DNA of 64,000 nt from Candidatus Berkiella cookevillensis. Its GTDB lineage: Bacteria > Pseudomonadota > Gammaproteobacteria > Berkiellales > Berkiellaceae. The DNA lies in contig NZ_LKHV02000001.1 of assembly GCF_001431315.2 (NCBI RefSeq), positions 2,294,001 to 2,358,000 of the forward strand, read 5' to 3'. Below, one piece after another: positions 1 to 9,913 of the stretch. The notes under the pieces were generated by a model, which saw nothing but the letters and a program-made list of their open reading frames with translations, was not told the origin of the DNA and searched no databases. The position numbers and the translations under genes were made by a program. Position 1 is the first letter of the stretch. Every line of letters starts with the position of its first letter.

Positions 1-989
1 GCAATTCTCATCTGTTGGTATACTGGATTCTGGCTCAAAGAATCAAAGGCATCGCCGAGTAAATCAGTCTCTTCAATTTTACTAAGACTTATCTTTATTT
101 CCTCAATTTCTTTTTTAAGATTCTTAACATCAGGGTGATTTTCGGTGTAGCGTGTTAAAAGTAAAATTTCTTGTGCTTCAAGTTGGTTCAATTTTTGTGC
201 CAATGGGTGATTTTTTAGAGGATTTCGATGGCTTACAGAAAGGCCAAAGATAGGCTCTTCACCGTCAATTTGTTTCTGAATAGCATCTCTGCGCTTGATG
301 GCGACTTCTAATTTCATCTTTGTATTTTCAAGCGTGCTCATTGTTGTCTGCAAGCGTTCATAATAAGTCTTATCTTCTCTTGGCAAAGTGCCAAGATGCT
401 CACGCTTAAAATTTGCCAAACGCATTTCTGCCAAAACCAATTGTTCTTCGTAAGCACCAATCTGCTCATCTAAAAATTTTTGGGCTTGCATTGTATCTGT
501 GCGTGTATTACTTAAAGTGGATTCTTGAAATAAATTCAAGATAGATTGCACAACCAATTTAGCCTTATCACGACTATGATGCTCATAACGAATGACAAAT
601 AAATTAGTAGCACCTTCTCGCTTTAATTTTATTTCATGCAATAATTTATCAAGCAATACTTCTTTGTCATGTCTGGATTTTACATTCAAATCTAAATCTG
701 ACATTTGAGCAATTTTTTCTAAATTAGGTCGGTTAAAAATAGTGCGTGCAACTTGACTGATTCTTTCATTTGAATCAGTACTGACAGATAAATCTTTCAT
801 CAATGGTTTGATGAGTGATTGTGTATCAATATAAACACGTGCAATAGACTGATAGTGATTTGGTAAATTAGCAATCACTGACCAGCCTATTAATACAACA
901 ATCCAAGCGCTAATCACAGCATACCAGCGATACAACCAAATACCGATTAAATAATTTTTTGCTTTATCTAATAGCAACGATAGATCCAT
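1..989 (-). CDS. XrtA/PEP-CTERM-type polysaccharide chain length determinant (Wzz family), 3' end beyond window
   Basis: The frame is open from an ATG at 989 to the window edge, about 329 residues. It starts MDLSLLLDKAKNYLIGIW, followed by a membrane helix (about residues 22-45) and a periplasmic Wzz-like domain with long coiled-coil stretches containing EAQEILLLTRYTENHPDV. That TENHPDV motif is typical of chain-length proteins of exosortase-associated exopolysaccharide loci (TIGR03007 type). It would set polymer chain length at the inner membrane together with the export lipoprotein. Its ATG overlaps the stop of that lipoprotein gene by one base (TAATG), so the two are probably translationally coupled. 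The C-terminal second membrane helix lies outside the window. Confidence 0.85.
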   Translation of the reverse strand, partial: MDLSLLLDKAKNYLIGIWLYRWYAVISAWIVVLIGWSVIANLPNHYQSIARVYIDTQSLIKPLMKDLSVSTDSNERISQVARTIFNRPNLEKIAQMSDLDLNVKSRHDKEVLLDKLLHEIKLKREGATNLFVIRYEHHSRDKAKLVVQSILNLFQESTLSNTRTDTMQAQKFLDEQIGAYEEQLVLAEMRLANFKREHLGTLPREDKTYYERLQTTMSTLENTKMKLEVAIKRRDAIQKQIDGEEPIFGLSVSHRNPLKNHPLAQKLNQLEAQEILLLTRYTENHPDVKNLKKEIEEIKISLSKIEETDLLGDAFDSLSQNPVYQQMRI

Positions 990-1618
990 TAAAAAAACGC
1001 CTCAGGAATTATAAGTACATCGCCAGGCAATACTAATGCATTTGCTTTAATATCTCCCTCTCTCAACAAATCATCTAAACGTGCGCGATATGATTTTTCT
1101 ACATTATTCTGTTTTCTAACCAATGTTGCACGATTGCCATCTGCAAAATCTGTCAGACCACCCACAATAATCATAACATCCAATATCGTCATACCAGAAC
1201 GATAAGGTATTGCCTGCGGTTGAGAAGCCTCACCGACAACCCTGATATTATCTTCATAAGTTCCCACAAAATTAGAAACCATAACTGTCACAATAGGATC
1301 TTTTAAATAATGCGAAAGTGCTTGTTCAAGATCATGAGCAAGCTGTGTAGGTGTTTTATGCGCAGCTGCAATATCCTCAATAAGTGGAATGCTTATTTTG
1401 CCATCCGGTCTTACGAGTACAGACAATGAAAATTCCGGATTCTTCCATACAGATATTTGTATGGAATCTCCTGGGCCAATATGATATTGCGTATCAGGTA
1501 AGGCATTGATAGGTACTTTTTCCAACAAAGGCAAACTTGAGTGGCATCCCAACAAAGCAATGAAACACAAAGCAATAATAATAAATAATCGCATAAATAA
1601 TCTTTTTTTAAACTTCAT
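989..1618 (-). CDS. Polysaccharide export lipoprotein (Wza-like, SLBB domain)
   Basis: This 209-residue protein has a lipoprotein signal (residues 1-25) ending in the lipobox LLGC. A Poly_export domain follows (about 40-120, YHIGPGDSIQISVWKNPE), then an SLBB domain (about 125-200) ending GDVLIIPEAFF. By family it is the short outer-membrane export protein of exosortase-linked exopolysaccharide loci (TIGR03027/EpsE type), forming the periplasmic and outer-membrane part of the export channel. It lies between prsR upstream and the chain-length gene downstream. It is shorter than E. coli Wza (about 380 aa), as is usual for this subfamily. Confidence 0.85.
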   Translation of the reverse strand: MKFKKRLFMRLFIIIALCFIALLGCHSSLPLLEKVPINALPDTQYHIGPGDSIQISVWKNPEFSLSVLVRPDGKISIPLIEDIAAAHKTPTQLAHDLEQALSHYLKDPIVTVMVSNFVGTYEDNIRVVGEASQPQAIPYRSGMTILDVMIIVGGLTDFADGNRATLVRKQNNVEKSYRARLDDLLREGDIKANALVLPGDVLIIPEAFF

Positions 1619-1636
1619 TTCAAACTCATTTAGGTT

Positions 1637-3043
1637 TTATGTAAACCTTTCACATTGTGAACTTCCTTCCATTGCTGTGTATTCTTTTTCTTTGATATCC
1701 AATTTTTCCATCAAATTATAAAGTGTTGGCCTTGTAACCCCCAAAATAACAGCTGCTTTAGATACATTGCCTTGACTAAAATTTAAAGCACGTTGTATCG
1801 CTTGTTTCTCTGCCTCATGCTTTATGGCCTTTAAATTGAAAGCCATATCAGGTGCATCTGTGGCAGCAAAATCAAGATCTTCCTCTTTTATTTCATTGCC
1901 TTCCGCCATAATTACTGCGCGTTTAACACGATTTTCCAATTCTCGCACATTACCAGGCCAAGCATATTGCAATAAAAGCTTAAGCGATTGATGAGAAAAG
2001 CGTTTTGTTGTTTTCTTAAAGCTTTCGCTATATTTACTCATAAACATTTTTGCAAGCAGCAAGATATCTTCTTCCCGCTCTCGTAAAGGCGGGATCGTGA
2101 TTGTCACTTCAGCTAAACGATAATATAAATCTTCTCTAAATTGATTCGTTGCGATCAGCTCTTTTAAATCTTGATGCGTGGCGCAAATAACACGAACATC
2201 TACAGCAATCGACTCTCTGCCCCCCAATCGTTCAATTTGTCTTTCTTGTAAAAATCTCAGCAATTTAGGCTGTAATTGAATCGGCAGATCACCTATTTCA
2301 TCCAAGAAAAGTGTTCCTTCATTCGCTAATTCAATCTTACCCTTGGTTTGTTTATGTGCGCCTGTAAAAGCGCCTTTTTCATAACCAAATAATTCGCTTT
2401 CTAATAGATTTTCTGGGATTGCAGCACAATTAATTGCAATAAATGGCCCTTTCATCCGAGGGCTTAAATGGTGGATCCCTTTAGCAAGTACCTCTTTACC
2501 AGTACCACTCTCTCCTGCTAACAATGTCGTAACGTTATTAGGAGCAATTTTTTCGATCATTTTACAAACAGAAGTCATTGGTTTACTGGCTGTCAGCATC
2601 CCTGGGATCTGTGTTGTCACTGAATGCTCGAATATTTTCTTTCTTTCTACTTCTAAAGCTTGAAGATAAAAAGCACGTGTTACAATAAGATGTAAGTTTT
2701 CAGGCTCAATTGGCTTAACATAAAAATCATAAGCACCACGCCCAATTGCCTCTATTGCAATTTTTTTATCGCTTTGCCCTGTCACCATAATGACTTTAGT
2801 TAAGGGGGCTAATTGCAATATCTCACTTAATGTTTGCATTCCTTCTTCATAACTATCTGCTTTAGGTGGTAAACCTAAGTCTAATGTCACGACAGCAGGT
2901 TCAAAACGTCTTAATTGTTTAATCGCATCGTGTCTATTTTCAGCCTGCACCACTTCAAACTCATCAAAAGCCCAGACCAGCTGTTCTCGAATGCCTGCAT
3001 CGTCATCGACTACTAATAAGCAAGGTTTATCATTCACTGGCAT
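1637..3043 (-). CDS. prsR: PrsR: sigma-54-dependent response regulator of exopolysaccharide locus
   Basis: This 468-residue NtrC-type regulator has a receiver domain (1-125; DDD near the N-terminus, phospho-acceptor region VTLDLGLP), a sigma-54 AAA+ domain (about 145-375; Walker A GESGTGKE, sigma-54 contact loop GAFTGA) and a C-terminal Fis-type helix-turn-helix (GNVSKAAVILGVTRPTLYNLMEKL). It matches the PEP-CTERM-box response regulator family (TIGR02915). The gene starts six bases after prsK ends, with AGGAAA between them, so kinase and regulator are co-translated. Expected role: activating RpoN promoters of the exopolysaccharide and exosortase substrate genes when phosphorylated by PrsK. 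Confidence 0.9.
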   Translation of the reverse strand: MPVNDKPCLLVVDDDAGIREQLVWAFDEFEVVQAENRHDAIKQLRRFEPAVVTLDLGLPPKADSYEEGMQTLSEILQLAPLTKVIMVTGQSDKKIAIEAIGRGAYDFYVKPIEPENLHLIVTRAFYLQALEVERKKIFEHSVTTQIPGMLTASKPMTSVCKMIEKIAPNNVTTLLAGESGTGKEVLAKGIHHLSPRMKGPFIAINCAAIPENLLESELFGYEKGAFTGAHKQTKGKIELANEGTLFLDEIGDLPIQLQPKLLRFLQERQIERLGGRESIAVDVRVICATHQDLKELIATNQFREDLYYRLAEVTITIPPLREREEDILLLAKMFMSKYSESFKKTTKRFSHQSLKLLLQYAWPGNVRELENRVKRAVIMAEGNEIKEEDLDFAATDAPDMAFNLKAIKHEAEKQAIQRALNFSQGNVSKAAVILGVTRPTLYNLMEKLDIKEKEYTAMEGSSQCERFT

Positions 3044-3048
3044 TTTCC

Positions 3049-5163
3049 TTAATTTGCTATATCGCTTACTTTTTCAATCTGTTCAATGATATCTGACTCA
3101 CGATAGATGATGTTACTTTGTTGAACAACATGTAGTATCGGAAATTCTATACAGAATTGCGTGCCAAGCCCTTCTTGCGAAGTTGCTTGTATACGCCCTT
3201 TTTGATTCTCAACATAAGTTTTTGCTTGAAACACACCAATTCCCATGCCTTTTTTACCTTTGGTGGATACAAAAGGCTTAAATAAATGGCTTCTCATAAA
3301 ATCCTGTGACATACCTTTACCTGTATCTATCACTTTAATCATTACTTTTCTATCTTGAATAGAAATCTCTATACTCACTGTACCTTCATGGGAGGTTGCT
3401 TGTTGCGCATTTTCTACCAAATGAGTAAGAATATTAACAAATTGGCTATAGTCCCCTATTATTTCAACCTCATCAAAATCACACTGCCAAGATAAAGAAG
3501 GGATAGGAAAATCTTTGCTGCGTATTTCAAGTACTTCTGCTAATGCTTTTCTCAAAGCAATTGTTTCAGAAATCTCTTGTGTGGGCACATTAATCTGCTT
3601 AAGAAGTTTATCAAATTTTAGGTTTAGATGATCGATGGTTTGATATACGCTTGCAATGAATTTAGGATTATCACCATGCTTTTCTTTGTTTCTACTCATC
3701 AAAATCAACTGAGCCGCAATATTCTTAAGATCATGGGCAATAAAAGTAGAAACTTGATTAAACGCTTCAAATTGCTTTGCAACCATTAAGTCTTTAGCAG
3801 CTTGTGCCTGAACCAAAGTAACGGCTAATTGTCTTCCCACCATCATCAAAACATCTTGTACTTCCCAATTAATAGAAAAAGATGTTCGTGGAAATCCTAA
3901 AACAATTAAATAAGCACAGTGATCCAAATATTTTAAAGGAACCATTAACCATATCCATGACTGCTCACGCATGGCCTCTGGCAATATAATGGCATCAGTG
4001 CTGAGATCGAGGGGTTTATTCAGTTGATCTAAGATAGCAGCAAAGGCAGGATCTTGTATCTCCAAACCTTGCTCAGGAAGTGCAATATTCCATCCTTCAA
4101 TTAAAGAAAACTGATTATTTTTCCCTTTCTCAAATAGCCATCCTTTAGGACTCTCTACTAAATCCGCTATCATCTTTATCACAAGCTGATTTCTATTTTG
4201 ATGCTCATTTTCAGATAATATATTAGAGATATTTAACCATTGCTGACGATAATCATAACGTAATCTAAATAAATTTTTAGCAAATAATTGTGAAATGAAG
4301 GCACGCACACGACCAGAAGTTAATAGCAATGCCAATACAAGCAAGCTACTCGAGAGAAACAAAACTTGTAATGCTTTTCCCCAATTGCCCCCAAATTGCC
4401 GAATACCATAACCAACAGATGCCATAATCAATAAATATACACCACACCCTACAAAGGCAGCGCTACTAAAAATAAGTTTACGAGATGGCGCCAATGGGTA
4501 ATGCCAATTTTGATTACGAAAAACACCAATGGTGATAAAAGGAGCAATGAGTGCGCAAACAGCGCCCCTCATTTCCCACATAGTTGGATTAATTTGACTG
4601 AGTAATAACGCATTTGCAAATAGATAAAAATCATAGCAAAACATTAAGCCTAAACCGCAGGCAATAAACTGAATGCCCCCTCGACGTTCAGGCATTGTTC
4701 CCAAATAGAGCTGCTCAATCAAGGCCAAAGCAATAACGGACATTGAGATATTGCCAATAAAACTTAACTTAGCAAAACGATCCATCCACGCAGGATTGAC
4801 TTCAATCTGTATTAAAACGGCATTAATGCTTAATATAGTAACCCATATTCCCATAAATATCTTAAAAAGCGAATGATTAAACCAACGCTTTCCTTCAATA
4901 TTTTGTGTCAAAGCAATCAACTGAATCAGGCAAAAGCACCAACTCACATCTTGCAGTGCCTCCGTAAAGGCAACAATACCGTAATGTGGCAAAAATTCAG
5001 CAATATACAGGGACGCGAAAATGCACCACAAACTTGTAATAAAGGTGCTGATAATCAATAGTGGGATTTTTTCACGCGTGCTTCGATGAAAGCAGAGTAG
5101 TATCGTTGTCGTTAAAAATACAACAGCCCCAAAATTGTGACTGATAGAAGCTATCTGTGGCAT
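3049..5163 (-). CDS. prsK: PrsK: membrane histidine kinase of exopolysaccharide/exosortase system
   Basis: This 704-residue protein begins with about eight membrane helices (residues 10-285), followed by a GAF-like domain (about 310-460), an H-box (FIAHDLKNIAAQL, about 477) and an HATPase domain with N-box VENAQQAT, DTGKGMS and GMGIGVF. This architecture is that of PEP-CTERM-system kinase PrsK (TIGR02916). It is the cognate sensor for PrsR, encoded directly downstream on the same strand. The sensed signal is unknown. The kinase core is complete, so the pair looks functional. Confidence 0.9.
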   Translation of the reverse strand: MPQIASISHNFGAVVFLTTTILLCFHRSTREKIPLLIISTFITSLWCIFASLYIAEFLPHYGIVAFTEALQDVSWCFCLIQLIALTQNIEGKRWFNHSLFKIFMGIWVTILSINAVLIQIEVNPAWMDRFAKLSFIGNISMSVIALALIEQLYLGTMPERRGGIQFIACGLGLMFCYDFYLFANALLLSQINPTMWEMRGAVCALIAPFITIGVFRNQNWHYPLAPSRKLIFSSAAFVGCGVYLLIMASVGYGIRQFGGNWGKALQVLFLSSSLLVLALLLTSGRVRAFISQLFAKNLFRLRYDYRQQWLNISNILSENEHQNRNQLVIKMIADLVESPKGWLFEKGKNNQFSLIEGWNIALPEQGLEIQDPAFAAILDQLNKPLDLSTDAIILPEAMREQSWIWLMVPLKYLDHCAYLIVLGFPRTSFSINWEVQDVLMMVGRQLAVTLVQAQAAKDLMVAKQFEAFNQVSTFIAHDLKNIAAQLILMSRNKEKHGDNPKFIASVYQTIDHLNLKFDKLLKQINVPTQEISETIALRKALAEVLEIRSKDFPIPSLSWQCDFDEVEIIGDYSQFVNILTHLVENAQQATSHEGTVSIEISIQDRKVMIKVIDTGKGMSQDFMRSHLFKPFVSTKGKKGMGIGVFQAKTYVENQKGRIQATSQEGLGTQFCIEFPILHVVQQSNIIYRESDIIEQIEKVSDIAN

Positions 5164-5182
5164 AGATAAAAGAGCATCCTTG

Positions 5183-6586
5183 TTAGCGTGAGCCGCGCCT
5201 TAACAATACCACTTCGGCTGTTTGCAGTAAAATAACAAAGTCAAGAAACAAACTATTATTCTTCACATAATATAAGTCATATTGTAATTTTTCAAAAGCA
5301 TCTTGTTCTGTGGCACCATAAGGATAACAAACTTGTGCCCAACCCGTAATGCCAGGTTTAACGGCATGCCGCTCTTGATAGTAGGGAATCGTCTTTTGCA
5401 GATTTTCAACAAATTCAGGACGCTCTGGCCTTGGACCTACAAAACTCATTTCTCCCCTGAAGACATTAATGATTTGAGGAAACTCATCAAATCGTAAACG
5501 ACGTATGACATGGCCAACCCGAGTGATACGATTATCATTTTGCTGTGCCCATTGTGGAATGCCATTTTTTTCCGCATCCACTTTCATGCTGCGAAATTTA
5601 AGTAATTCAAAAATTTTACCATTCTCGCCAACACGTTTTTGCTTATAAAGCAAAGGCCCTTTACCCCTGTCTTCGACATAAATAGCAAAAGAGACCAATA
5701 GCATAATTGGCCAGAACAAAAACAATAGCCCTGCGCTGCACACCACATCAGAATAACGCTTTAAGCGTTTGCGCCATTTTCCTCTTTGAAAACCATCGGC
5801 AAAAATGAACCAACTGGGAGATATCCAATCAATTTTAATGATACCCGCTTCTCTTTCATAAAAAGTTACAATATCGTTTACTTCAATACCAAATAATTTA
5901 CAACGTAATAAAGCGTTGGTAGGAAAACTTTCTTTTTTATTATCGACAGCGACGACAATTTCATCTGCTTTTACTCTTTTAGCAATCTCAAGTAAATTAC
6001 TCTCTGTGGCCAACAACAGATTAGATCCTACTCCCTTTGTAATATCAACCAAAGGCACATATTCAACAATTTGAAATTGGCCATTGGCAAATTTCGATGC
6101 CGATTCTTTAAGGCTTGCTGCCTTTTCTCCAGAACCCAAGACCAAAACTCTGCGCTGTAAGGCTTGTGAAGATAAAGCTTGAAACATAAGCAACCGTGTA
6201 ATCAAAACGCCTATAAAAGCAATAGAAATAACCGATAACCAAGCTTCTCTGCCCATATCCAATTCTGGCAATGTATAAGAAATTTGATGAATGAGAATCG
6301 TACCAATACCAACCCCCAACACCACCCTGGATATCATTTCTACACGCCCATTTTTCAGGCGTCGTTGATACAAACCTACAATAGATAAAGATATCAACAT
6401 CACCGTAGCAAAAAAGATCGCTTCAGGTGCTAAGAGGTTGATGTAATCAAGCAATTCAAGCCAACTTACTCTTAAACCTGCCATCAATCCAAAATAAAGG
6501 GAAAAGATAAAAATAAATGCTTCTATTGTTGCGAGGACAATAAAGCGTGTTGCAACATACTGCCTAAATATCCGTATCGTACCCAT
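5183..6586 (-). CDS. Undecaprenyl-phosphate sugar phosphotransferase of exosortase-type EPS locus
   Basis: This 467-residue integral membrane enzyme has N-terminal helices (15-130), a Rossmann-like middle region (RRVLVLGSGEKA, about 145-260) and a C-terminal bacterial sugar transferase domain (about 275-467) with KRYSDVVCS, LLKFRSM, RRLRFDEFPQ and FVGPRPERPEFV. It matches the TIGR03013/EpsB2 group, which primes exopolysaccharide synthesis by moving a hexose-1-phosphate onto undecaprenyl phosphate. It is the first gene of the run prsK-prsR-export lipoprotein-chain-length protein, 20 bp ahead of prsK. I saw no convincing sigma-54 site in the roughly 80 bp upstream. Confidence 0.9.
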   Translation of the reverse strand: MGTIRIFRQYVATRFIVLATIEAFIFIFSLYFGLMAGLRVSWLELLDYINLLAPEAIFFATVMLISLSIVGLYQRRLKNGRVEMISRVVLGVGIGTILIHQISYTLPELDMGREAWLSVISIAFIGVLITRLLMFQALSSQALQRRVLVLGSGEKAASLKESASKFANGQFQIVEYVPLVDITKGVGSNLLLATESNLLEIAKRVKADEIVVAVDNKKESFPTNALLRCKLFGIEVNDIVTFYEREAGIIKIDWISPSWFIFADGFQRGKWRKRLKRYSDVVCSAGLLFLFWPIMLLVSFAIYVEDRGKGPLLYKQKRVGENGKIFELLKFRSMKVDAEKNGIPQWAQQNDNRITRVGHVIRRLRFDEFPQIINVFRGEMSFVGPRPERPEFVENLQKTIPYYQERHAVKPGITGWAQVCYPYGATEQDAFEKLQYDLYYVKNNSLFLDFVILLQTAEVVLLRRGSR

Positions 6587-6669
6587 AGGGTTGCATCCGT
6601 AAACCTAGGCTTAAAGCTAGGCACAAATTGAAGTTAGTAGAAAAACTATTACTATTTAAAAGTCTTCAA

Positions 6670-8247
6670 TTAAGCATCTAACAATAAGGCATTCCCTGCA
6701 AATAAATTTAAAATTTCTTTAGATATATATTCACTGCGCCTATATATTTCTTCTTTTTCTTGTACAATGGAACCATCTTCTTTTAATAATGGTACTTTTT
6801 CAGCAATCAGTTTCTCGGCAAATGCACGTCCAATATGTTGTGGACTATGCGTACCATTGCATAATTTTAAAAGTACTTTTTCTACAGTGTTCAGCCTAAC
6901 AACTTCATGTCGCTGATTGGTAACCAAACTAGAACGCAAGAGCTGGTGCTGTACTAAAGGCGTTGAACGCAGGGTTGTAGGTGGTTTTAATGCATAGTGT
7001 AAAGGCTCACATGACAGTGTAATAATGCCACCCAAAGCAAGACGCATCAAATTCAACTCCTGATTCAGCATGTGTTGAATTTTATTTCTGTCTTGAATTT
7101 TTGTTTCTCTGAGCAAAAGACTAATAAAATCCCCATAAAAAATAGGTTTTTTCTGCTGAGATAACAACCACATTGCAATTTTTGAAAAATGATTTTTAAC
7201 GGTCAGTGTAATAAGGTTATTTTTAAAAGAAAGTGGTGCCTCATCGACAGAAAGCGCATTCTCATCACCTTCGACCACGCCTTCAAATTTCAGATGAAAA
7301 TCCATGATCTGATCGGTTTGGAGATTGCGATTAAGCACAATAGATTCATGACACAATAAAGTTTGCCTAAATCGTTGATTACGAACAAAATCCATATATT
7401 GCCCTAAACGTACAATATCTGTAATTTTGCTGATCTCTTGAGAAATACCTGCCGGTAAATTTGCTGGAAACATATGAGAAATTTCAGTGTCTGACAAATA
7501 ATTTAAACGATTTTGTTTTGCATGTTCAACAAATTCATAAAAATAAAGCGCATGATTTACATCTTCTAAATGATCGTGTAATAAATAATTGTCACTTTGC
7601 TTCGACAATAAATTAATTTCTGACTCTAAGAAATTTGAATAAGGCGTTTTCTGATCTTTGATACCCGCTAAAATAAATTTCAGAATAGAACGTGCTTGAG
7701 TTGCTTTTTCTTGTGGCGTGTTAAAACTTTGAACATGATATTTCATCATATCCCGAATACTTTTCACCATATTCCAACCAGGCAAAGTATTGTAACTCAT
7801 AAATACAATGCCTTGTTCTGCTAAATTTTCTCGACAAATTTGCATGATTTTATTACGAATGGGTTCATCCACCCATGAGTAAATACCATGACAAATAATA
7901 TAATCAAACTGCCCTTCACTCGCATGAAAATCCAAAATGGATTGATGTCTTAAATCAATATTTTTTAAGCCTAAGGATTGAACAACCTGTCGACCCTCTT
8001 CAATTTGTTTGATGGATAAATCGATACCCACACATTCATTCTCAGGCGCACCACATGCCATCGGAATAAGATTGCCACCACTGGCACACCCTAATTCAAG
8101 AATTCTGGCAGTAGCATAAGGTTTAGGTTTCAAACCAAATAAAGAACCTAGTGTATATAAATGGTTAGGATGTGTTTGCTTGTATGGAAAGCTTTCATAC
8201 TGGGTAACATCATAAGAATAGGTATTTGAATCCATGGCTAACTCCAT
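6670..8247 (-). CDS. SAM-dependent methyltransferase with regulatory domain (rickettsial PKMT-like)
   Basis: This 525-residue protein has a class I methyltransferase fold at residues 20-190, with SAM motif ILELGCASGGNLIPMA (about 50-65), acidic motif ECVGIDLS and FDYIICHGIYSWV. A methyltransferase regulatory domain follows (PF10119 type, about 210-310), then a C-terminal region. The LGCxxGGN variant and the length are those of rickettsial protein-lysine methyltransferases PKMT1/PKMT2, which methylate outer-membrane protein OmpB. Substrate here is unknown. The start has AGAAGGAA just upstream of the ATG; a second ATG lies four codons in. The gene stands alone between the EPS locus and an insertion sequence. 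Confidence 0.75.
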   Translation of the reverse strand: MELAMDSNTYSYDVTQYESFPYKQTHPNHLYTLGSLFGLKPKPYATARILELGCASGGNLIPMACGAPENECVGIDLSIKQIEEGRQVVQSLGLKNIDLRHQSILDFHASEGQFDYIICHGIYSWVDEPIRNKIMQICRENLAEQGIVFMSYNTLPGWNMVKSIRDMMKYHVQSFNTPQEKATQARSILKFILAGIKDQKTPYSNFLESEINLLSKQSDNYLLHDHLEDVNHALYFYEFVEHAKQNRLNYLSDTEISHMFPANLPAGISQEISKITDIVRLGQYMDFVRNQRFRQTLLCHESIVLNRNLQTDQIMDFHLKFEGVVEGDENALSVDEAPLSFKNNLITLTVKNHFSKIAMWLLSQQKKPIFYGDFISLLLRETKIQDRNKIQHMLNQELNLMRLALGGIITLSCEPLHYALKPPTTLRSTPLVQHQLLRSSLVTNQRHEVVRLNTVEKVLLKLCNGTHSPQHIGRAFAEKLIAEKVPLLKEDGSIVQEKEEIYRRSEYISKEILNLFAGNALLLDA

Positions 8248-8468
8248 TTGTTCCTTCTAGGGAGGGATATGATTCATCGAAAGGATATGAAAGTCAATTA
8301 AGTACTCTGTCTTATTTTTCTTCTTTCTTGAGCATTTGAAACTTTCACTTTCATCGCAGCTAAAGATTGTAAAAATTACCATGCATCCTCACCTTCTAGG
8401 AAGATATAGCCACAGCTGTGTAATTAATACACGTATTGCCTCATAGCAAAACCTAACCCAAGGGGTCG
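8248..8468. other. Intergenic stretch upstream of methyltransferase and left edge of IS
   Basis: No plausible reading frame is present. From 8435 the sequence belongs to the insertion sequence, beginning with the first of its TTGCCTCA end motifs. Confidence 0.5.
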
Positions 8469-9860
8469 TTCGTTGCCTCATAACTAAAGTAACCGAGAAC
8501 ATTTAATTCAAAGACTTTTATTTTGTTAAAAGCAGATAAAAAACAAACAGTAAGCTCGAGGCCGTTGCTGAATAGATATGCAATATTCATCTTTCTTCTC
8601 CTTAGAGTCGTTGCCTCACATTTGAACTAACTTTTATGTGCTTAAATATTTCAACCAATTTTGTTTCTATTATTTTCTTAAGTGTAAACGGATTAAGGGT
8701 TGCATGAATAGCCTGTAGTTTTTCTTTTGTGGTATCTGCAACAGAATCTGACTCTAATACCCGCTCATAAGGCGTTTTTGCAGGTTCATATTGTTTCTTG
8801 TATTTAGCGCCAATACGCTCTTTGCTTTTTAGCTTCATCGATGGCATGAAGTGATTTTGAAGCAGGCTCCATTCGTTTCGGTATAAATCATTCATCAAAA
8901 CAACCGTTTTCTTTTTGTCTAGCCTGTCATACCCAAATAGGTTTCGCACATGCGTCCAATTTTTCTGTTCTACATGAGCATTATCATTCTTTTTATAGGG
9001 GCGTGAACGTGTAAACTGAACAGGCTTTTCTCTTTTAGTAAAATAATCATGTAATGCATGATTAATAAACTCACCGCCGTTATCACAATCAAACCCTAAA
9101 ACCTCAAAGGGTAAAACCTTTTCTATATCACTGATACGTTCATAAACAAGGCCACCTTCTTTATTCCACATGGCTCGATTTTCTGTCCAACCTGTAAAAA
9201 TATCTGTAACGGTTAGACTCCAAGCAAAACGACCAGCAACACTATCGCCACAGTGCGCAACAGTGTCTGCTTCCACATAACCTGGCCGTGTTATATCCCA
9301 ATGACTAAATTGTATTTGTATATGAGATTTTAATAATCAGCCAGGTTTGGTTGTACAGCGTCCTTTAAGTTTGTTTGTCGCTCGTATAGGCTTTAGTAAG
9401 CGATCGATAGTAGCAGGGCTAATTGATAATAGCCGGTGCCTTATTTCAGGTGCTAGAGAGCCATAGGTTGACTCATAGCTTGGCAGCCAGAGTTTAATGA
9501 TGGGTTTTAGCCTTTTGCCACAGGGTTGGTCGGCGGTAAACCAAATCTGCTTTAATGGCTCTAAGAGGGCGGGTTTATCATACACTGGTTTTAATCCCGC
9601 TCTCTTTTTTTCCTTAACTGGTTTCTTCTTTAGTAGCTGAATCGCATATTTTCTATTGTATCCACATACAGCACAAAACTCATTGAGTATTGCACTCTTT
9701 TTTGACCTATCAGCATTCACGTATCGCAACAAAATCGCTTGAAGATAGCTCTTTTTTTCTTGATACCCCATATGTGTAACCTCCCGTTCCCTGGTTACTT
9801 TTAATATGAGGCAACGAAGCCTACTTTGCGTTCATAGAGTTAGATTTAATTTGAGGCAAT
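8435..9860 (-). mobile_element. Insertion sequence with doubled terminal inverted repeats
   Basis: A single integrase-type transposase gene is bounded by inverted copies of a TTGCCTCA motif. The outer pair is ATTGCCTCA at 8435-8443 and TGAGGCAAT at 9852-9860. The inner, better pair is 26 bp (8469-8494 versus 9793-9818), identical except for three positions, and reads TTCGTTGCCTCATA at its outer end. A further copy (CGTTGCCTCA, 8609-8618) lies inside the transposase 3' end. Repeated end motifs suggest multiple transposase binding sites. I could not identify a clear target-site duplication. The family is uncertain (integrase-core, ISNCY/IS481-like). Confidence 0.7.
8602..9771 (-). pseudogene. 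IS transposase (HTH + integrase-core DDE), interrupted by in-frame TGA
   Basis: One continuous frame of 390 codons is broken only by a TGA at 9337-9339. The upstream part (9337-9771, 144 aa) has a basic helix-turn-helix region ending in CTTKPG. The downstream part resumes in the same frame (LLKSHIQIQFSHWDITRPG) and runs through the rve-type catalytic core: EADTVAHCG, SLTVTDIFTGWTENRA, LGFDCDNGGEFIN, and NDNAHVEQKNW as the third acidic motif. The split is therefore a nonsense codon, not a frameshift; TCA(Ser) to TGA is a plausible origin. A GTG at 9276 could start an isolated catalytic fragment. Probably inactive unless the stop is read through. Confidence 0.75.
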
Positions 9861-9913
9861 TCGATACAGTGATTGACGTTGATATACAGGGAACTATTTA
9901 TATACCCCAAGGT

